From NCBI RefSeq assembly GCF_015223355.1, contig NZ_JADFFK010000001.1:186001-250000 (forward strand): a DNA stretch of 64,000 nucleotides, written 5' to 3'. The stretch is from Salipiger mangrovisoli (GTDB lineage: Bacteria; Pseudomonadota; Alphaproteobacteria; Rhodobacterales; Rhodobacteraceae). Both the position numbers and the translations under genes were made by a program. Under the pieces are notes generated by a model. The model saw nothing but the letters and a program-made list of their open reading frames with translations, was not told where the DNA came from and did no database searches. How positions within the stretch are numbered: position 1 is the stretch's first letter; each line of letters starts with the position of its first letter. Positions 30,603 to 40,847 of this stretch are shown piece after piece.

Positions 30603-30986
30603 CTACTCGGCAGCGCGGCGCTCGGCCTCGAGTTCCTCGATGTCCTTGAACTTGATCGACTCGCCGCAGCCGCAGGCGTCGGCAACATTGGGGTTGTTGA
30701 ACTTGAACCCCGATTCGAGCAGCGAGCTGTGGTAGTCGATCTCGGTGCCGAAGAGGAACATCTGCGCCATGGGAGCGATCAGCACCCGCGCCCCGTCCTG
30801 CTCGACCACCTCGTCATTGGCCTCGGGCGCGTCGACGAAGTCCATGGTGTATTCCATGCCCGCGCAGCCGCCCTTCTTCACGCCGATGCGCAGGCCGGCG
30901 CGGCCGTCGCGTTCCATCAGCTTGCGCACCTGGGTCACCGCCGCCGGGGTGATGGTGACCGCCTGTTTTCCGGGAATGCCGAACAT
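30603..30986 (-). CDS. A-type iron-sulfur carrier (IscA/SufA/ErpA family)
   Basis: The 127-residue protein belongs to the HesB/IscA family that carries iron-sulfur clusters to apoproteins. The three invariant cysteines are Cys41 (KKGGCAGM) and Cys105 and Cys107 (DACGCGES). The C-terminal tail is about 15 residues longer than E. coli IscA. A SufT-like gene two genes upstream on the same strand suggests a link to SUF assembly, though suf genes proper are not in the window. Which A-type subclass it belongs to cannot be decided here. Confidence 0.92.
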   Translation of the reverse strand: MFGIPGKQAVTITPAAVTQVRKLMERDGRAGLRIGVKKGGCAGMEYTMDFVDAPEANDEVVEQDGARVLIAPMAQMFLFGTEIDYHSSLLESGFKFNNPNVADACGCGESIKFKDIEELEAERRAAE

Positions 30987-31051
30987 CCGCGTCTCCTATG
31001 AGCTTTGTCCAGAATTTAAGGCCCGGAGGCGCGGGAAACAAGGGTGGCCGC

Positions 31052-32713
31052 TCAGGCGGCCTCGGCGGGGCGCGCATCGGGGAAGATCGGGGCTGCCGTG
31101 CTGTCCAGCTCCTGCGCCGCCGCCAGCAGGCGCTCGCGCGCCTCGCATTCCAGCGACCAGGCGATATTGGGATCGGGGCAGGGGATGAGAAACAGCACTT
31201 CCTGTCCGAAGACGTCGTGCCGCGCCACGTAGACGCCGCGCGATTCGGGGCGGTCGGCGATGCCTTCCATTTCGTCGAGAATCGCCTCGTAGCGGCTGCG
31301 CAGTTCATCCACCCGCGCACCATGCGACAGGCGAAGAACCACCTCCCGGATGAGGAAGTGCTCTTGCATGGTCCAATTTTCGAAGGGTTCGGCGACGAAA
31401 TCCACCACCGGCACCACCAGCCGCTGCCCGGTCCAGACCCGCAGCTGCACATAGGTGAAATGGATGCGCTCGACCGAGCACAGGTGCCCGCGGAACAGCA
31501 CCTTGTCGCCGATCCGCGCCGATTGGTTCAGCGCGATCTGCAGCGAGGCCATGATGTTGGTCAGCACGTTGCGCCCGGCGTAGGCGAGGATGATCGTGGC
31601 CGTCCCCGCCGAGGCCAGAAGCGAGATGCCGAGCGAGCGCATCACGCTGGCCTCGGAGATGACGATCCCGGCACCGACGAGCACCACCAGCACGATCACC
31701 GCGCGCCGCGCCGCCGAGACCCGGGTGGCAATGTTGCGGCGCTGCTCCTGGCCCTCGCCCATCTCGGCCAGTTCATCGCCGTCGAACTTGACCAGGCGGT
31801 TGAGGAACACGTCGGCGACGTTGATCACCAGCCAGAGCACGGTTGCAACGAAACCGAGGATGATCAGCGGCGAGAGAATCGTGTCGATCCGGCCCGAGAA
31901 GACGAACACATGGCGGGTCAGCAGCGACATGGTCAGGGTGACGACCGCCAGGGTGACCGGCCCGCGCAGCGCCACCAGCATGGAATAGGGCGCATCGCGC
32001 AGCGTGCGGTTCAGGCCGCGCGACATCAGGCCGTTGACGAAGACCCCGATCGCGCCGGTCAGAAGCAGGACCAGCGGCAGCGCCACCACCTCCCACCAGC
32101 GCAGCCCCCAGATGGCCCGCTCGCGCAGCGGGGCCGGCAGAAGTTGTTCCAGCTCGGTCGGTCCGTAGGCCTCGGCCAGCGCGGGGAGGGCCTGCACCGT
32201 CTGCCGCGAGACCAGCCAGACGGGCTCGCCGGTGGCGGGCTTCACCCGGTTGATGCGGATCGGCACCGGGCGGTCGCCGAGCTTGACGTACCACAGCAGC
32301 AGCGAGCGGCGCGGCTGGCCGGCCATCGGCGAATCCTTGGTGCGGGCGTCGACGCCGTCGGGCCGGTCGCGCAGGTCGTACCAGTCGACCATGATCTTGC
32401 GGTCCATCAGCGTGGCAAACTGCTGCGCCCGCTCGGGGCCGAGCTCGGCCTGTTCTCCGGGCTCTATGCTGGACAGGTCGAGCAGATGCGCCGCGCTTTC
32501 CCAGTCCTCGTCATCGGCGCGGAAGAGAAAGCTCTCGAGCGCCGAGCGCGGCGTGGTCCTGTCGATGTTCTGCGGGGCAGGGCCGAGGCCGGGGTTGACC
32601 ATATCGACCTCGTACCAGCGGTCCAGCGCCTCGTCCTGCGCGCGGCCGGCGCCGGGAAGAACGAGCAGCAGCGCAAGCAGCGCAAGCGCGAGGAGGCGGG
32701 GCAGCGGGGTCAT
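31052..32713 (-). CDS. MscS-family mechanosensitive channel with periplasmic N-terminal domain
   Basis: The product is 553 residues from the ATG at 32713, which gives a proper signal peptide (PLPRLLALALLALLLVLPG). An N-terminal extracytoplasmic domain (about 25-200) precedes several transmembrane helices and the MscS pore and beta domain. The pore helix is recognisable in LLASAGTATIILAYAGRNVLTNIMASLQIAL, and RIGDKVLFRGHLCSVERI follows. The family releases solutes on osmotic downshift; larger members with extra domains may serve other roles. The function of the N-terminal domain is unknown. Confidence 0.88.
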   Translation of the reverse strand: MTPLPRLLALALLALLLVLPGAGRAQDEALDRWYEVDMVNPGLGPAPQNIDRTTPRSALESFLFRADDEDWESAAHLLDLSSIEPGEQAELGPERAQQFATLMDRKIMVDWYDLRDRPDGVDARTKDSPMAGQPRRSLLLWYVKLGDRPVPIRINRVKPATGEPVWLVSRQTVQALPALAEAYGPTELEQLLPAPLRERAIWGLRWWEVVALPLVLLLTGAIGVFVNGLMSRGLNRTLRDAPYSMLVALRGPVTLAVVTLTMSLLTRHVFVFSGRIDTILSPLIILGFVATVLWLVINVADVFLNRLVKFDGDELAEMGEGQEQRRNIATRVSAARRAVIVLVVLVGAGIVISEASVMRSLGISLLASAGTATIILAYAGRNVLTNIMASLQIALNQSARIGDKVLFRGHLCSVERIHFTYVQLRVWTGQRLVVPVVDFVAEPFENWTMQEHFLIREVVLRLSHGARVDELRSRYEAILDEMEGIADRPESRGVYVARHDVFGQEVLFLIPCPDPNIAWSLECEARERLLAAAQELDSTAAPIFPDARPAEAA

Positions 32714-32825
32714 CGCCTGCCCAACGGGCGCGGCTGCGGATTGGTTCCGCGCGCCACGCGCGGGCAAAGAAAAAGCGCGCCACGGGGGGCGCGCTTCGCT
32801 TTGCGGGTTTCGGCCTGGCCGGGCC

Positions 32826-33182
32826 TTACATGAAGCCCAGTTCGAGCCGGGCCTCGTCGGACATCATGTCCATGCCCCAGGGCGGATCGAAGACCATGTC
32901 CACATCGACGTCCTTGACCCCCGGCACAGAGGCCACGGCGTCCTGCACCCAGCCCGGCATTTCGCCGGCCACCGGGCAGCCCGGCGCGGTCAGGGTCATG
33001 ATCACCTTCACCTCGCCTTCGCCGGAAATCTCCACCGTGTAAATCAGGCCGAGATCGTAGATGTTCACCGGGATCTCCGGGTCGAACACCGTGCGGCAGG
33101 CGTCGACCACCGAGTCGTAAAGCGGATGGTCGGTGCTGGAGGGCGCGATCAGCGGGGCGCCTTCGAGCGGAGCGTCGGTCAT
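32826..33182 (-). CDS. sufT: SufT-like DUF59 iron-sulfur assembly protein
   Basis: The 118-residue protein is of the MIP18/DUF59 family. It has DPEIPVNIYDLGLIYTVEI and TLTAPGCPVAGEMPGWVQDAV with the single conserved cysteine, and ends with a DPPWGMDMMSDEARLELG tail. Bacterial SufT members help maturation of iron-sulfur proteins. The start at 33182 follows a GGAAGGACC. It lies upstream of mscS and the A-type carrier on the same strand, with a 112-base gap before mscS. Confidence 0.88.
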   Translation of the reverse strand: MTDAPLEGAPLIAPSSTDHPLYDSVVDACRTVFDPEIPVNIYDLGLIYTVEISGEGEVKVIMTLTAPGCPVAGEMPGWVQDAVASVPGVKDVDVDMVFDPPWGMDMMSDEARLELGFM

Positions 33183-33267
33183 GGCAGGTCCTTCCTCGGG
33201 GTTCCTGACCGAAGATATAGGAAAAGCGCGCGCCGGGGTAAAGGGCAGCGCAGCGTCCGGCCGAAGG

Positions 33268-34155
33268 TCAGTTGGCCGGTTCGGGGCCATGTGTCGCAAG
33301 CCAGCGCTCCACCTCGGCAAGGCGGCTGCGCGCTACTGGAACCGAGGCGCCGTTGCGCAGACGGATGATCGGCTTGCCGTCCCAGCTCTCCAGCCCTGCG
33401 ACGGCCTGGCGCGCCACCCACCACGACCGGTGGGTCTGCACGCCATCCTCAGGGGTGGTCTGCGCCAGAACATCGGCGAGTCGCGTGCGAAGCGTGAGAT
33501 TTCCGCCGGTCAGCGCCGCGCAGACGTGATGCTGGCGCGCTTCAAGGTAGATGATCTCGGCCAGCGGCACCGGCTGGGCCGCAAGCAGCAGCATCCGACC
33601 GCGGTCAGGTGCCTCGGCGGCGGCGGGCTGGGGGCCGGTGACTGGCGGTCCATCCCCTTGGGGCGACTCGGCGGCGGCCTCGCTTGGGGCGGGCGAGAAG
33701 ACGAATCGCATGAAGATCGTCTCGAACATCCCGATGACCACGAGCAGGTAGAGCATCTTGGACAGCAGCAAGGGCCAGAGACAGACATCGAGCAGACTCT
33801 CCAGCCCGCGGTCCAGAAGCGACAGCGTTGGCGCCAGGGCCAGCAGAGAGACGATTGGCCAGTAGACGGGCCAGGGGGGCAGAGAGCGGCGCAACACGGC
33901 AATCCCCAGCATCAGCACAGTCTGGCTGACGAAATAGCAGGAGATTCCGAACAGCCAGGCCAGGACGTAGGCGGTCGGCGGTAGGCGGTCGCCAACCGCC
34001 GCGGGGTCGGCGGCCAGAAGCACGCCGAACACCATGACCAGATAGCGCCAGGTCCGCGGCAAGCGGAAGAGAAAGAGAAACTCCGCCGCGCAGAGCCGGA
34101 TTGGCCTGCCCGCGACATCGATCAACCCGAGATCCTGAGCCAGAACTGTCTTCAA
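33268..34155 (-). CDS. membrane-anchored LytTR transcriptional regulator
   Basis: The 295-residue product has about four hydrophobic helices in residues 35-155, a proline/alanine linker, and a C-terminal LytTR DNA-binding domain (about 190-290). The domain is marked by IIYLEARQHHV, GVQTHRSWWVARQAV and LRNGASVPVARSRLAEV. LytTR domains bind direct repeats of about 9-10 bp. No kinase or receiver domain is present, so signal input would come through the membrane part. Targets are not evident; the 478-base gap upstream could hold an autoregulatory site. Confidence 0.88.
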   Translation of the reverse strand: MKTVLAQDLGLIDVAGRPIRLCAAEFLFLFRLPRTWRYLVMVFGVLLAADPAAVGDRLPPTAYVLAWLFGISCYFVSQTVLMLGIAVLRRSLPPWPVYWPIVSLLALAPTLSLLDRGLESLLDVCLWPLLLSKMLYLLVVIGMFETIFMRFVFSPAPSEAAAESPQGDGPPVTGPQPAAAEAPDRGRMLLLAAQPVPLAEIIYLEARQHHVCAALTGGNLTLRTRLADVLAQTTPEDGVQTHRSWWVARQAVAGLESWDGKPIIRLRNGASVPVARSRLAEVERWLATHGPEPAN

Positions 34156-34633
34156 ACCGTACCGCGTGCCTATCTATCTGCAAGAACGAGCCATTTCTGC
34201 CTTTGTCACACTCGGGACACAAGGCCGGGCCGGGCGCCGCAAGAGACCTGAAGCCGTGCTGCGCAAGGCACAGGGTGGAAGCCTCCGAAAAAATGGCTTT
34301 TTCTGGGCGCGACTCGTGGTACTCTGATGCTGGTCGGCGTCAGTTTCGCCTGCATTGGGCGTGGCAGCGCTTCGTCACACCGACGTTCGGGCGAGTCCGG
34401 GCAAGAGATGACAACTTTGGTGCCTGCCCGACAGCAGGCGCCTGCAAGTCCGGCGCGGCGGGCAGGGGGTGCCCGCTCCGGGAGATTCGACACAGCCGGG
34501 GAGCGCTCTGGCAGAGACGTCGCCGAATCGCCGCATGGCCGGGTTCCATGGCACAGGCGCGGCGGCCTATCTTGGCCGCGTGCCGTATTGGTTTCGATCG
34601 CGCCATGGGAGTGAGTGACAGGGGGATTGGGTA
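34156..34633. other. 478-base intergenic region between divergent genes
   Basis: Short frames here have biased, arginine/alanine-rich translations with no support, so I see no gene. The region contains a perfect 12-base palindrome (GCAGGCGCCTGC at 34434-34445) and a possible weak stem (AGCC/GGCT) followed by a T-run near 34280-34310. It should include the promoter of the LytTR gene and that of the small gene at 34634; I cannot place either securely. Confidence 0.4.
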
Positions 34634-34870
34634 ATGATTCATCAGGTTGAAGACAGCATTGTAGAAGATGGGGCAATGCAGGACGTGATCGCGATGGCGC
34701 ATCAGATGCAGGGCAGCGGAGCGGTTTCCGAACTGCTGCGCCTGTCGGCCGCGCTGCTCGAGCATTGCGCCTATGAGCTTGCGCGAAGCGACCGGCGGGG
34801 CCAGGTCTCGCGGATCATCCTGATCTCGGCGGAGCTCGAGCGCATGGCGCGGGATGCCGCGATGCAGTAG
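34634..34870 (+). CDS. small helical protein of unknown function
   Basis: A 78-residue, probably all-helical, acidic-to-neutral protein with heptad-like leucines (SELLRLSAALLEHCAYELA) and methionine-rich N- and C-terminal stretches. Codon use matches the genome (third positions mostly G/C after the first 15 codons). It stands alone, with about 160 bases before the tRNA promoter. I do not recognise the family. A small regulatory or partner protein is conceivable, but nothing in the context indicates a function. Confidence 0.6.
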   Translation: MIHQVEDSIVEDGAMQDVIAMAHQMQGSGAVSELLRLSAALLEHCAYELARSDRRGQVSRIILISAELERMARDAAMQ

Positions 34871-35030
34871 CGCCCGTCCGGGCGCTGCCACTGCGGCTGC
34901 ACTTTCCGTAAGGTCATGAAAAGCGTTTAGAAAACCTGAAAAATAAGGGCCACCGCGGCGGCCCGCGACCGCGTCCCGGCGCTTTTTTCGGGTGTGGCGG
35001 AAAAATCCGCGACTGCCCCTAGGAAAGCGC

Positions 35031-35059
35031 TTGACGCTGTCCGGCCCCCCGCCTAAAAG
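35031..35059 (+). promoter_or_regulatory. sigma-70 promoter of the tRNA-Asp genes
   Basis: TTGACG (35031-35036) and TAAAAG (35054-35059) are separated by exactly 17 bases, about 37 bases before the first tRNA. Confidence 0.7.
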
Positions 35060-35095
35060 CGCCCCACGTTCGGGACACAGTCCAGACGGTAGCGA

Positions 35096-35172
35096 GCGGT
35101 TGTAGCTCAGTTGGTTAGAGTACCGGCCTGTCACGCCGGGGGTCGCGGGTTCGAGCCCCGTCAACCGCGCCA
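35096..35172 (+). tRNA. tRNA-Asp (GTC), copy 1
   Basis: A 77-base cloverleaf with a seven-pair acceptor (GCGGTTG/CAACCGC), D arm, and anticodon stem CCGGC/GCCGG enclosing CTGTCAC with anticodon GTC. The T arm has GTTCGAG, and the CCA end is encoded. Confidence 0.97.
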
Positions 35173-35206
35173 CCGCTACCTTGGATTGATGACCGGCAGA
35201 AAAAGC

Positions 35207-35283
35207 GCGGTTGTAGCTCAGTTGGTTAGAGTACCGGCCTGTCACGCCGGGGGTCGCGGGTTCGAGCCCCGTCAACCGCGCCA
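35207..35283 (+). tRNA. tRNA-Asp (GTC), copy 2
   Basis: An identical copy of the tRNA at 35096, including the encoded CCA, 34 bases downstream. It is probably co-transcribed with copy 1. Confidence 0.97.
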
Positions 35284-35296
35284 CTTTCTTCGGAAC

Positions 35297-35340
35297 GCAG
35301 ACGCCTCGCAGCCTCCGGGCCGCGCGGCGTTTCTGCTTTT
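35297..35340 (+). terminator. possible terminator after tRNA-Asp pair
   Basis: GCAGACGCC pairs with GGCGTTTCTGC (two-base bulge) and is followed by TTTT. A moderate candidate. Confidence 0.45.
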
Positions 35341-35497
35341 GGGGTGTCCGTTTTTCGGCTGCCCGCGCCGGGAGGGCGGAACCGATGTCCGTGCCGTCCA
35401 GGTGAAGATAACTCTGGGGAGTCGCGCCGCGCGCGACGGGGGCAGCGCCCCTGTGACGCCCCGCCTGCAACTTGAGCCGCGCGCCGAGTCGCGCTAA

Positions 35498-37671
<2,174 letters not shown>

Positions 37672-37706
37672 TCCCGGCTCGGCGCTGCCTGGGGCGTCGG
37701 TCAAGC

Positions 37707-37758
37707 GCGTATTTGAGAAGAGAAGAAGGGCAGCTGCTTCTTCTCTTTCAAAATACGC
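37707..37758. repeat. REP-like inverted repeat between proB and proA
   Basis: An imperfect inverted repeat with arms GCGTATTT-GAGAAGAGAAGAAG and CTTCTTCTCTTT-AAATACGC around a short GGGCAGCTG centre. It matches the arms of the element at 29636-29706. It should form a hairpin in the mRNA. Confidence 0.7.
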
Positions 37759-37874
37759 CGGGCGCGGCGCGCGCCCGAGGGCAGGACGTCCGAACGGGGC
37801 GCAATCCGCTCTGTATCCCCGCCGGACCCGGCGCTATAAGAAGGCTCCAAACCCCAAACCTAGGGTAAAGAGCG

Positions 37875-39140
37875 ATGAAAGACCTGACAGACATCCACGC
37901 GACAATGATCGACCTCGGCCAGCGCGCCAAGGCCGCCGCCGCGGAGCTCGCCTTTACCCCACCAGAGCGCAAGACAGAGGCGCTGGAGGCCGCAGCCGAT
38001 GCCGTCTGGGCGCGCCGCGCCGAGATCCTCGCCTCCAATGAAAAGGACATGCAGTTCGGCCGCGACAAGGGGCTCTCCGACGCGATGATGGACCGGCTGC
38101 TGCTCACCGAGGAGCGGCTCGCGGCGGTTGTGGAGGGCCTGCGTGCCATTGCGGCGCAGGAAGATCCGGTTGGCAAGGTGATCACCGAATGGGACCGGCC
38201 GAGCGGGCTGAAGATCAAGCGCGTGCGCACGCCGCTCGGTGTCATCGGGGTGATCTACGAATCCCGCCCCAATGTCACCGCCGATGCCGGGGCGCTCTGC
38301 CTCAAGGCGGGCAATGCGGTGATCCTGCGCGGCGGCTCGGAGAGCTTCCACAGCTCTGCGGCGATCCATGCCTGCCTCGTCGACGGGCTGCGCAAGGCCG
38401 GCCTTCCCGAGGATGCGGTCCAGCTTGTGCCGACGCGCGACCGCGCCGCGGTGCAGGAGCTGCTGACCATGACCGACTACGTCGACGTGATCGTGCCGCG
38501 CGGCGGCAAGGGGCTGGTCGGCCTCGTGCAGCGAGAGGCGCGGGTGCCGGTCTTCGCGCACCTCGAGGGCATCGTGCACATCTACATCGACAAGGCCGCG
38601 GACCCGGTCACCGCGCTCAAGGTGGTGCTCAACGCCAAGACCCGCCGCACCGGCATCTGCGGCGCGGCCGAATGCCTGCTGATCCACCGCGAGGCGGTGG
38701 ACACCATCGGGCAGGGGGTCATCCGTGCGCTTCTCGACGCCGGCGTCGAGGTGCGCGGCGATGCGGGCCTGCAGCAGATTGCGGGCGTGGTGCCGGCCAA
38801 GGAGGACGACTGGGGGCGCGAATATCTCGACAAGATCATCGCCGCCAAGGTGGTCGCCGACGAGGAGGATGCCATTGCCCACATCCGGCGTCATGGCTCG
38901 CAGCACACCGATTGCATCCTGTCGCAGGACGAGGCGGCGGTCGAGACGTTCATCCAGCGCGTCGACAGCGCCATCGTGATGGTGAACTCCTCGACGCAGT
39001 TCGCCGATGGTGGCGAATTCGGCATGGGGGCGGAGATCGGCATCGCCACCGGCAAGATGCACGCCCGCGGACCGGTCGGGGCCGAGCAGCTCACCAGCTT
39101 CAAATACGTGGTGCGCTCGGATGGCGCGGTGCGCGGCTGA
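37875..39140 (+). CDS. proA: glutamate-5-semialdehyde dehydrogenase (gamma-glutamyl phosphate reductase)
   Basis: ProA reduces gamma-glutamyl phosphate with NADPH, the second step of proline synthesis. The 421-residue product contains [21 protein letters not shown], the catalytic-cysteine loop [16 protein letters not shown], and a [15 protein letters not shown] tail that is typical of the family. The ATG at 37875 is preceded by GGGTAAAGAG. It is convergent with chpT with only three bases between stop codons. Confidence 0.95.
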   Translation: MKDLTDIHATMIDLGQRAKAAAAELAFTPPERKTEALEAAADAVWARRAEILASNEKDMQFGRDKGLSDAMMDRLLLTEERLAAVVEGLRAIAAQEDPVGKVITEWDRPSGLKIKRVRTPLGVIGVIYESRPNVTADAGALCLKAGNAVILRGGSESFHSSAAIHACLVDGLRKAGLPEDAVQLVPTRDRAAVQELLTMTDYVDVIVPRGGKGLVGLVQREARVPVFAHLEGIVHIYIDKAADPVTALKVVLNAKTRRTGICGAAECLLIHREAVDTIGQGVIRALLDAGVEVRGDAGLQQIAGVVPAKEDDWGREYLDKIIAAKVVADEEDAIAHIRRHGSQHTDCILSQDEAAVETFIQRVDSAIVMVNSSTQFADGGEFGMGAEIGIATGKMHARGPVGAEQLTSFKYVVRSDGAVRG

Positions 39141-39150
39141 GGTTCAGCCG
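39134..39150. other. palindrome overlapping both stop codons of proA and chpT
   Basis: CGGCTGA, GGT, TCAGCCG: a seven-pair stem whose arms contain the two convergent TGA codons. There is no T-run on either side, so it is at most a weak bidirectional stop. Confidence 0.4.
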
Positions 39151-39749
39151 AGCTCGATGGTAACCGCGGCCTCGCCCGCGGTCACCGCAATGCCGCGGCC
39201 GCGGTCCTGGGCGAGCGCGGCCAGCAGCGGGAAATGCACCTGAGCGCCGGAAAGGGCCGGCAGCTTGCCGGGCCGGTCGAGCAGGGCCCAGAGCGCCGGC
39301 TCGCGGCTGACCCGTTTGCCGGTGCCGGTGATCCGCCAGCCCTGGTCCAGTTCCTCGATCTCGATCCGGCCGCCCATCGGAAGGGCGCTTTCGCAGCAGA
39401 GCGCCGAGAGCAGGGCCAGTTGCACCTCGGGGCGGGGCGCGTCGCTCTGGCGACGCCACTCGCAGCTGAGCCGGCCGCCCGCGCAATAGTCGCGCAGAAG
39501 CCGCGCGGCTTCGGACGGGCCGATCATCTGCTCCCCCTCGGCCAGGCCGAAGGCGACGCGGAACAGGCTGATCCGGGCGCGGGCGGCGCGGCAGCTGTCG
39601 TTGATCAACGCGAGCTCGGGTGTGTCGAGCGCCGACCCTGCGAGCGCCAGAAGCTCGAGCCCGTTGGCGATCGCCCCGACCGGGCTGACCAGATCGTGGC
39701 AGAGGCGCGAGGCTACCAGCGTTGCGAGTTTGGCGTTAAGCTGCTGCAT
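39144..39749 (-). CDS. chpT: ChpT-type histidine phosphotransferase
   Basis: ChpT relays phosphate from the CckA kinase to CtrA (and CpdR) in the alphaproteobacterial cell-cycle/CtrA pathway. The 201-residue product carries the dimerisation/phosphoacceptor helix SRLCHDLVSPVGAIANGLEL with the histidine at residue 18. A degenerate kinase-like ATPase fold without nucleotide-binding motifs follows, as in Caulobacter ChpT. In Rhodobacterales this pathway controls motility and gene-transfer agents. A DUF3553 gene starts 19 bases away on the other strand. Confidence 0.9.
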   Translation of the reverse strand: MQQLNAKLATLVASRLCHDLVSPVGAIANGLELLALAGSALDTPELALINDSCRAARARISLFRVAFGLAEGEQMIGPSEAARLLRDYCAGGRLSCEWRRQSDAPRPEVQLALLSALCCESALPMGGRIEIEELDQGWRITGTGKRVSREPALWALLDRPGKLPALSGAQVHFPLLAALAQDRGRGIAVTAGEAAVTIELG

Positions 39750-39768
39750 CTAGGTCTCTTGGAAGGGG

Positions 39769-39957
39769 ATGGACATGAACGATCTCAACGCTTTGCTGGA
39801 GCCTGGTATGCTTGTACAGCACCCCGACAAACCCGATTGGGGGATCGGGCAGGTGCAATCCAATATCGGCGGCCGCGTCACTGTCAACTTTCGGGAGCAG
39901 GGGAAAGTCGTGCTCGATGGGGAACGTGTGACCCTCCTGCCGGTGTTCGAGACATAG
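39769..39957 (+). CDS. DUF3553 small protein
   Basis: The 62-residue product has the DUF3553 core PGMLVQHPDKPDWGIGQVQS with a following beta-rich VTVNFREQGKVVL, resembling the small CarD-like/Tudor-type beta barrel. ATG codons at 39769 and 39775 are both possible; GGAAGGGG precedes the first. It is divergent from chpT. The molecular role is unknown, although similar folds bind nucleic acid or RNA polymerase partners. Confidence 0.85.
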   Translation: MDMNDLNALLEPGMLVQHPDKPDWGIGQVQSNIGGRVTVNFREQGKVVLDGERVTLLPVFET

Positions 39958-39973
39958 GGTTAGGGCGCAGACG

Positions 39974-39988
39974 TTTACGAATGGTTAA
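39974..39988. promoter_or_regulatory. CtrA-like box upstream of olsB
   Basis: TTTA-N7-TTAA, one mismatch from the CtrA consensus TTAA-N7-TTAA, lies 100 bases before olsB and close to chpT, whose product phosphorylates CtrA. The outer context GTTTAC-N5-GTTAACC also fits the Rhodobacterales form of the motif. Confidence 0.5.
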
Positions 39989-40088
39989 CCAAGCTCTTGA
40001 AGCTCACACCGGGTGCCGGTTGTGGGTAAAAGCTGTTTTCCTTTGTGCCGTGCGGCATTAGAACCTCGGCAAGCAGCAGAGGACGGCC

Positions 40089-40847
40089 ATGGCGCTGGAC
40101 GACAGGAACTTGACGGTGCGGCTGGCGCGCACTGCCGACGAGATCGCGGCGGCGCAGCGGTTGCGCTACGAGGTGTTCATCGAGGAGCTCGGCGGGGGCG
40201 GCGTGCTGGTCGACCACGAGAACCGGCTGGAGCGGGACCGTTTCGATCCCTTCTTCGATCACCTGTTGCTGACCGATGCGCGCCGGGAGGGCGCGGTGGT
40301 CGGGGTCTACCGGCTGCTGCGCGACGACCAGGCCGAGGCGGCGGGCCAGTTCTACTCCGAGGATGAATACGACCTCGCGCCGCTGCGGGCCACGGGCCGG
40401 AGGCTGCTGGAACTGGGTCGGTCCTGCCTGCATCGCGACTATCGCGGCGGGCCGGGCGTGATGCTGATGTGGCAGGCGCTGTCCGAATATGTGGCCGAAC
40501 ACGGGATCGATATCCTCTTCGGCACGGCCTCGTTCCACGGCACCGACGTGCAGGCGCTGGCGCATCCGCTGTCGTTGCTGCACGAGCGCCACCTTGCGCC
40601 CGAGGAGCTGCGGGTGCGCAGCCGTGCCTTCCAGCCGATGGACCTGCTGCCCGAAGCCGAGATCGACCGGCGCCGTGCCGTGGTCGAGACCCCCTCGCTG
40701 ATCAAGGGCTACCTTCGGCTCGGCGGCATGGTGGGTGAGGGTGCCTTCGTGGACCATGCCTTCAATACCACCGATGTCTGCCTTGTCATGGATACGCAAA
40801 GGCTGAATGAGCAAGCCGCGGCGCGGGTCCGGAGGGGGCGCGGGTGA
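40089..40847 (+). CDS. olsB: ornithine N-acyltransferase (lyso-ornithine lipid synthase)
   Basis: OlsB transfers a 3-hydroxyacyl group from acyl carrier protein to ornithine, the first step of ornithine-lipid synthesis. The 252-residue product is a GNAT-fold member with RLARTADEIAAAQRLRYEVF at the start. It also has VGVYRLLR, ELGRSCLHRDYRGGPGVMLMW and an ATFHGTDV-like SFHGTDVQALAHPLSLLH block, all typical of the hemolysin-like OlsB group. It is coupled to olsA by a GTGA overlap. Ornithine lipids replace phospholipids under phosphate limitation in many marine alphaproteobacteria. Confidence 0.88.
   Translation: MALDDRNLTVRLARTADEIAAAQRLRYEVFIEELGGGGVLVDHENRLERDRFDPFFDHLLLTDARREGAVVGVYRLLRDDQAEAAGQFYSEDEYDLAPLRATGRRLLELGRSCLHRDYRGGPGVMLMWQALSEYVAEHGIDILFGTASFHGTDVQALAHPLSLLHERHLAPEELRVRSRAFQPMDLLPEAEIDRRRAVVETPSLIKGYLRLGGMVGEGAFVDHAFNTTDVCLVMDTQRLNEQAAARVRRGRG

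Noticed and set aside
34101-34634. Plus-strand frame overlapping the LytTR gene start and the intergenic region
   Set aside because: Low-complexity basic translation, overlaps the divergent gene in antisense, no ribosome site.
35111-35497. Open frame spanning both tRNA-Asp genes
   Set aside because: It consists of tRNA sequence translated twice, giving an exact internal duplication; the tRNA cloverleafs explain it fully.
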